Shown: one piece after another, positions 63,846-64,000 of the stretch | How the letters are laid out: every line of letters begins with the position of its first letter | Numbering within the stretch: position 1 is the first letter of the stretch | DNA from: Fratercula arctica | Lineage: Eukaryota; Chordata; Aves; Charadriiformes; Alcidae | NCBI GenBank assembly: GCA_947846985.1 | Contig: CANTUZ010000008.1 | Coordinates: forward strand, 24,385,352-24,449,351 | Direction of reading: 5' to 3' | DNA length: 64,000 bases | The notes under the pieces: generated by a model | The model's input: only the letters and a program-made list of their open reading frames with translations | Database searches by the model: none | Told to the model about the DNA's origin: nothing | Made by a program: the position numbers and the translations under genes

Positions 63846-64000
63846 TAGAAAAACATGACAGTGAATAGAGTGATTCTATCCAGCGGACTTGAGAGTATTT
63901 GTAATCCTTTTCAAAGATAACTCATCAAACCAAAATAGTACCTCAAGTACATGATATCTTGGTATACATACAATATTTTTACAATCATAACACAAGAGAT

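Noticed and set aside
1..64000. CRISPR arrays, bacterial operons, integrons, prophage or rRNA genes
   Set aside because: No regularly spaced identical repeats, no dense same-strand coding frames and no rRNA-like sequence were seen. The CR1 copies show that the DNA is vertebrate.

Overview
The window looks like bird nuclear DNA. It is AT-rich with scattered homopolymer runs. It carries several CR1 LINE fragments, some ending in the 3' tail typical of avian CR1 (a GGTCCCTTCCAACC-type stretch followed by short ATTCTGTG-like 8-mers). There are no Alu, L1 or other mammal-specific repeats, and no bacterial features such as operons or ribosome binding sites. A crocodilian or turtle source cannot be excluded, because both also carry CR1, but the short tail-bearing copies and low repeat density fit a bird best.

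I could not support any protein-coding gene, exon or functional RNA gene. The open frames present are short (the longest is 128 codons), occur in all frames on both strands, often come from poly-T or poly-A tracts, and do not resemble protein families I recognise. The window is best read as an intergenic gene desert or the inside of a very long intron.

Layout: a CR1 3' tip sits at the left edge (1-50). A longer CR1 tail copy lies at 5462-5959, and two small reverse-strand CR1 remnants at about 11.43 kb and 19.41 kb. A run of four G-blocks at 14.61 kb is a textbook G-quadruplex motif. A sharply GC-rich island at 17.84-18.19 kb contains a tRNA-like internal promoter (A box, intact D arm, B box) and may be a tRNA-derived SINE or tRNA pseudogene. 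A second GC- and purine-rich block at 32.66-33.24 kb holds four CCTGRRCAGG palindromes. Next to it are an older amniote repeat motif and a fossil of an ancient CR1/L3-type LINE (33.4-34.1 kb, reverse strand). A MIR-like SINE relic lies at 43.9 kb and a decayed CR1 reverse-transcriptase fragment at 52.5-53.1 kb (reverse strand). Two more old amniote repeat motifs are near the right edge (63.2 and 63.8 kb).

The rest is unannotated AT-rich DNA with short tandem duplications, hairpins and simple repeats. The history visible here is layered: repeats shared by amniotes (MIR-like, L3-like), then CR1 copies of different decay, then recent perfect small tandem duplications. I see no convincing new biological system. 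The most unusual items are the tRNA-like GC-rich island, the palindrome cluster and the G-quadruplex motif.
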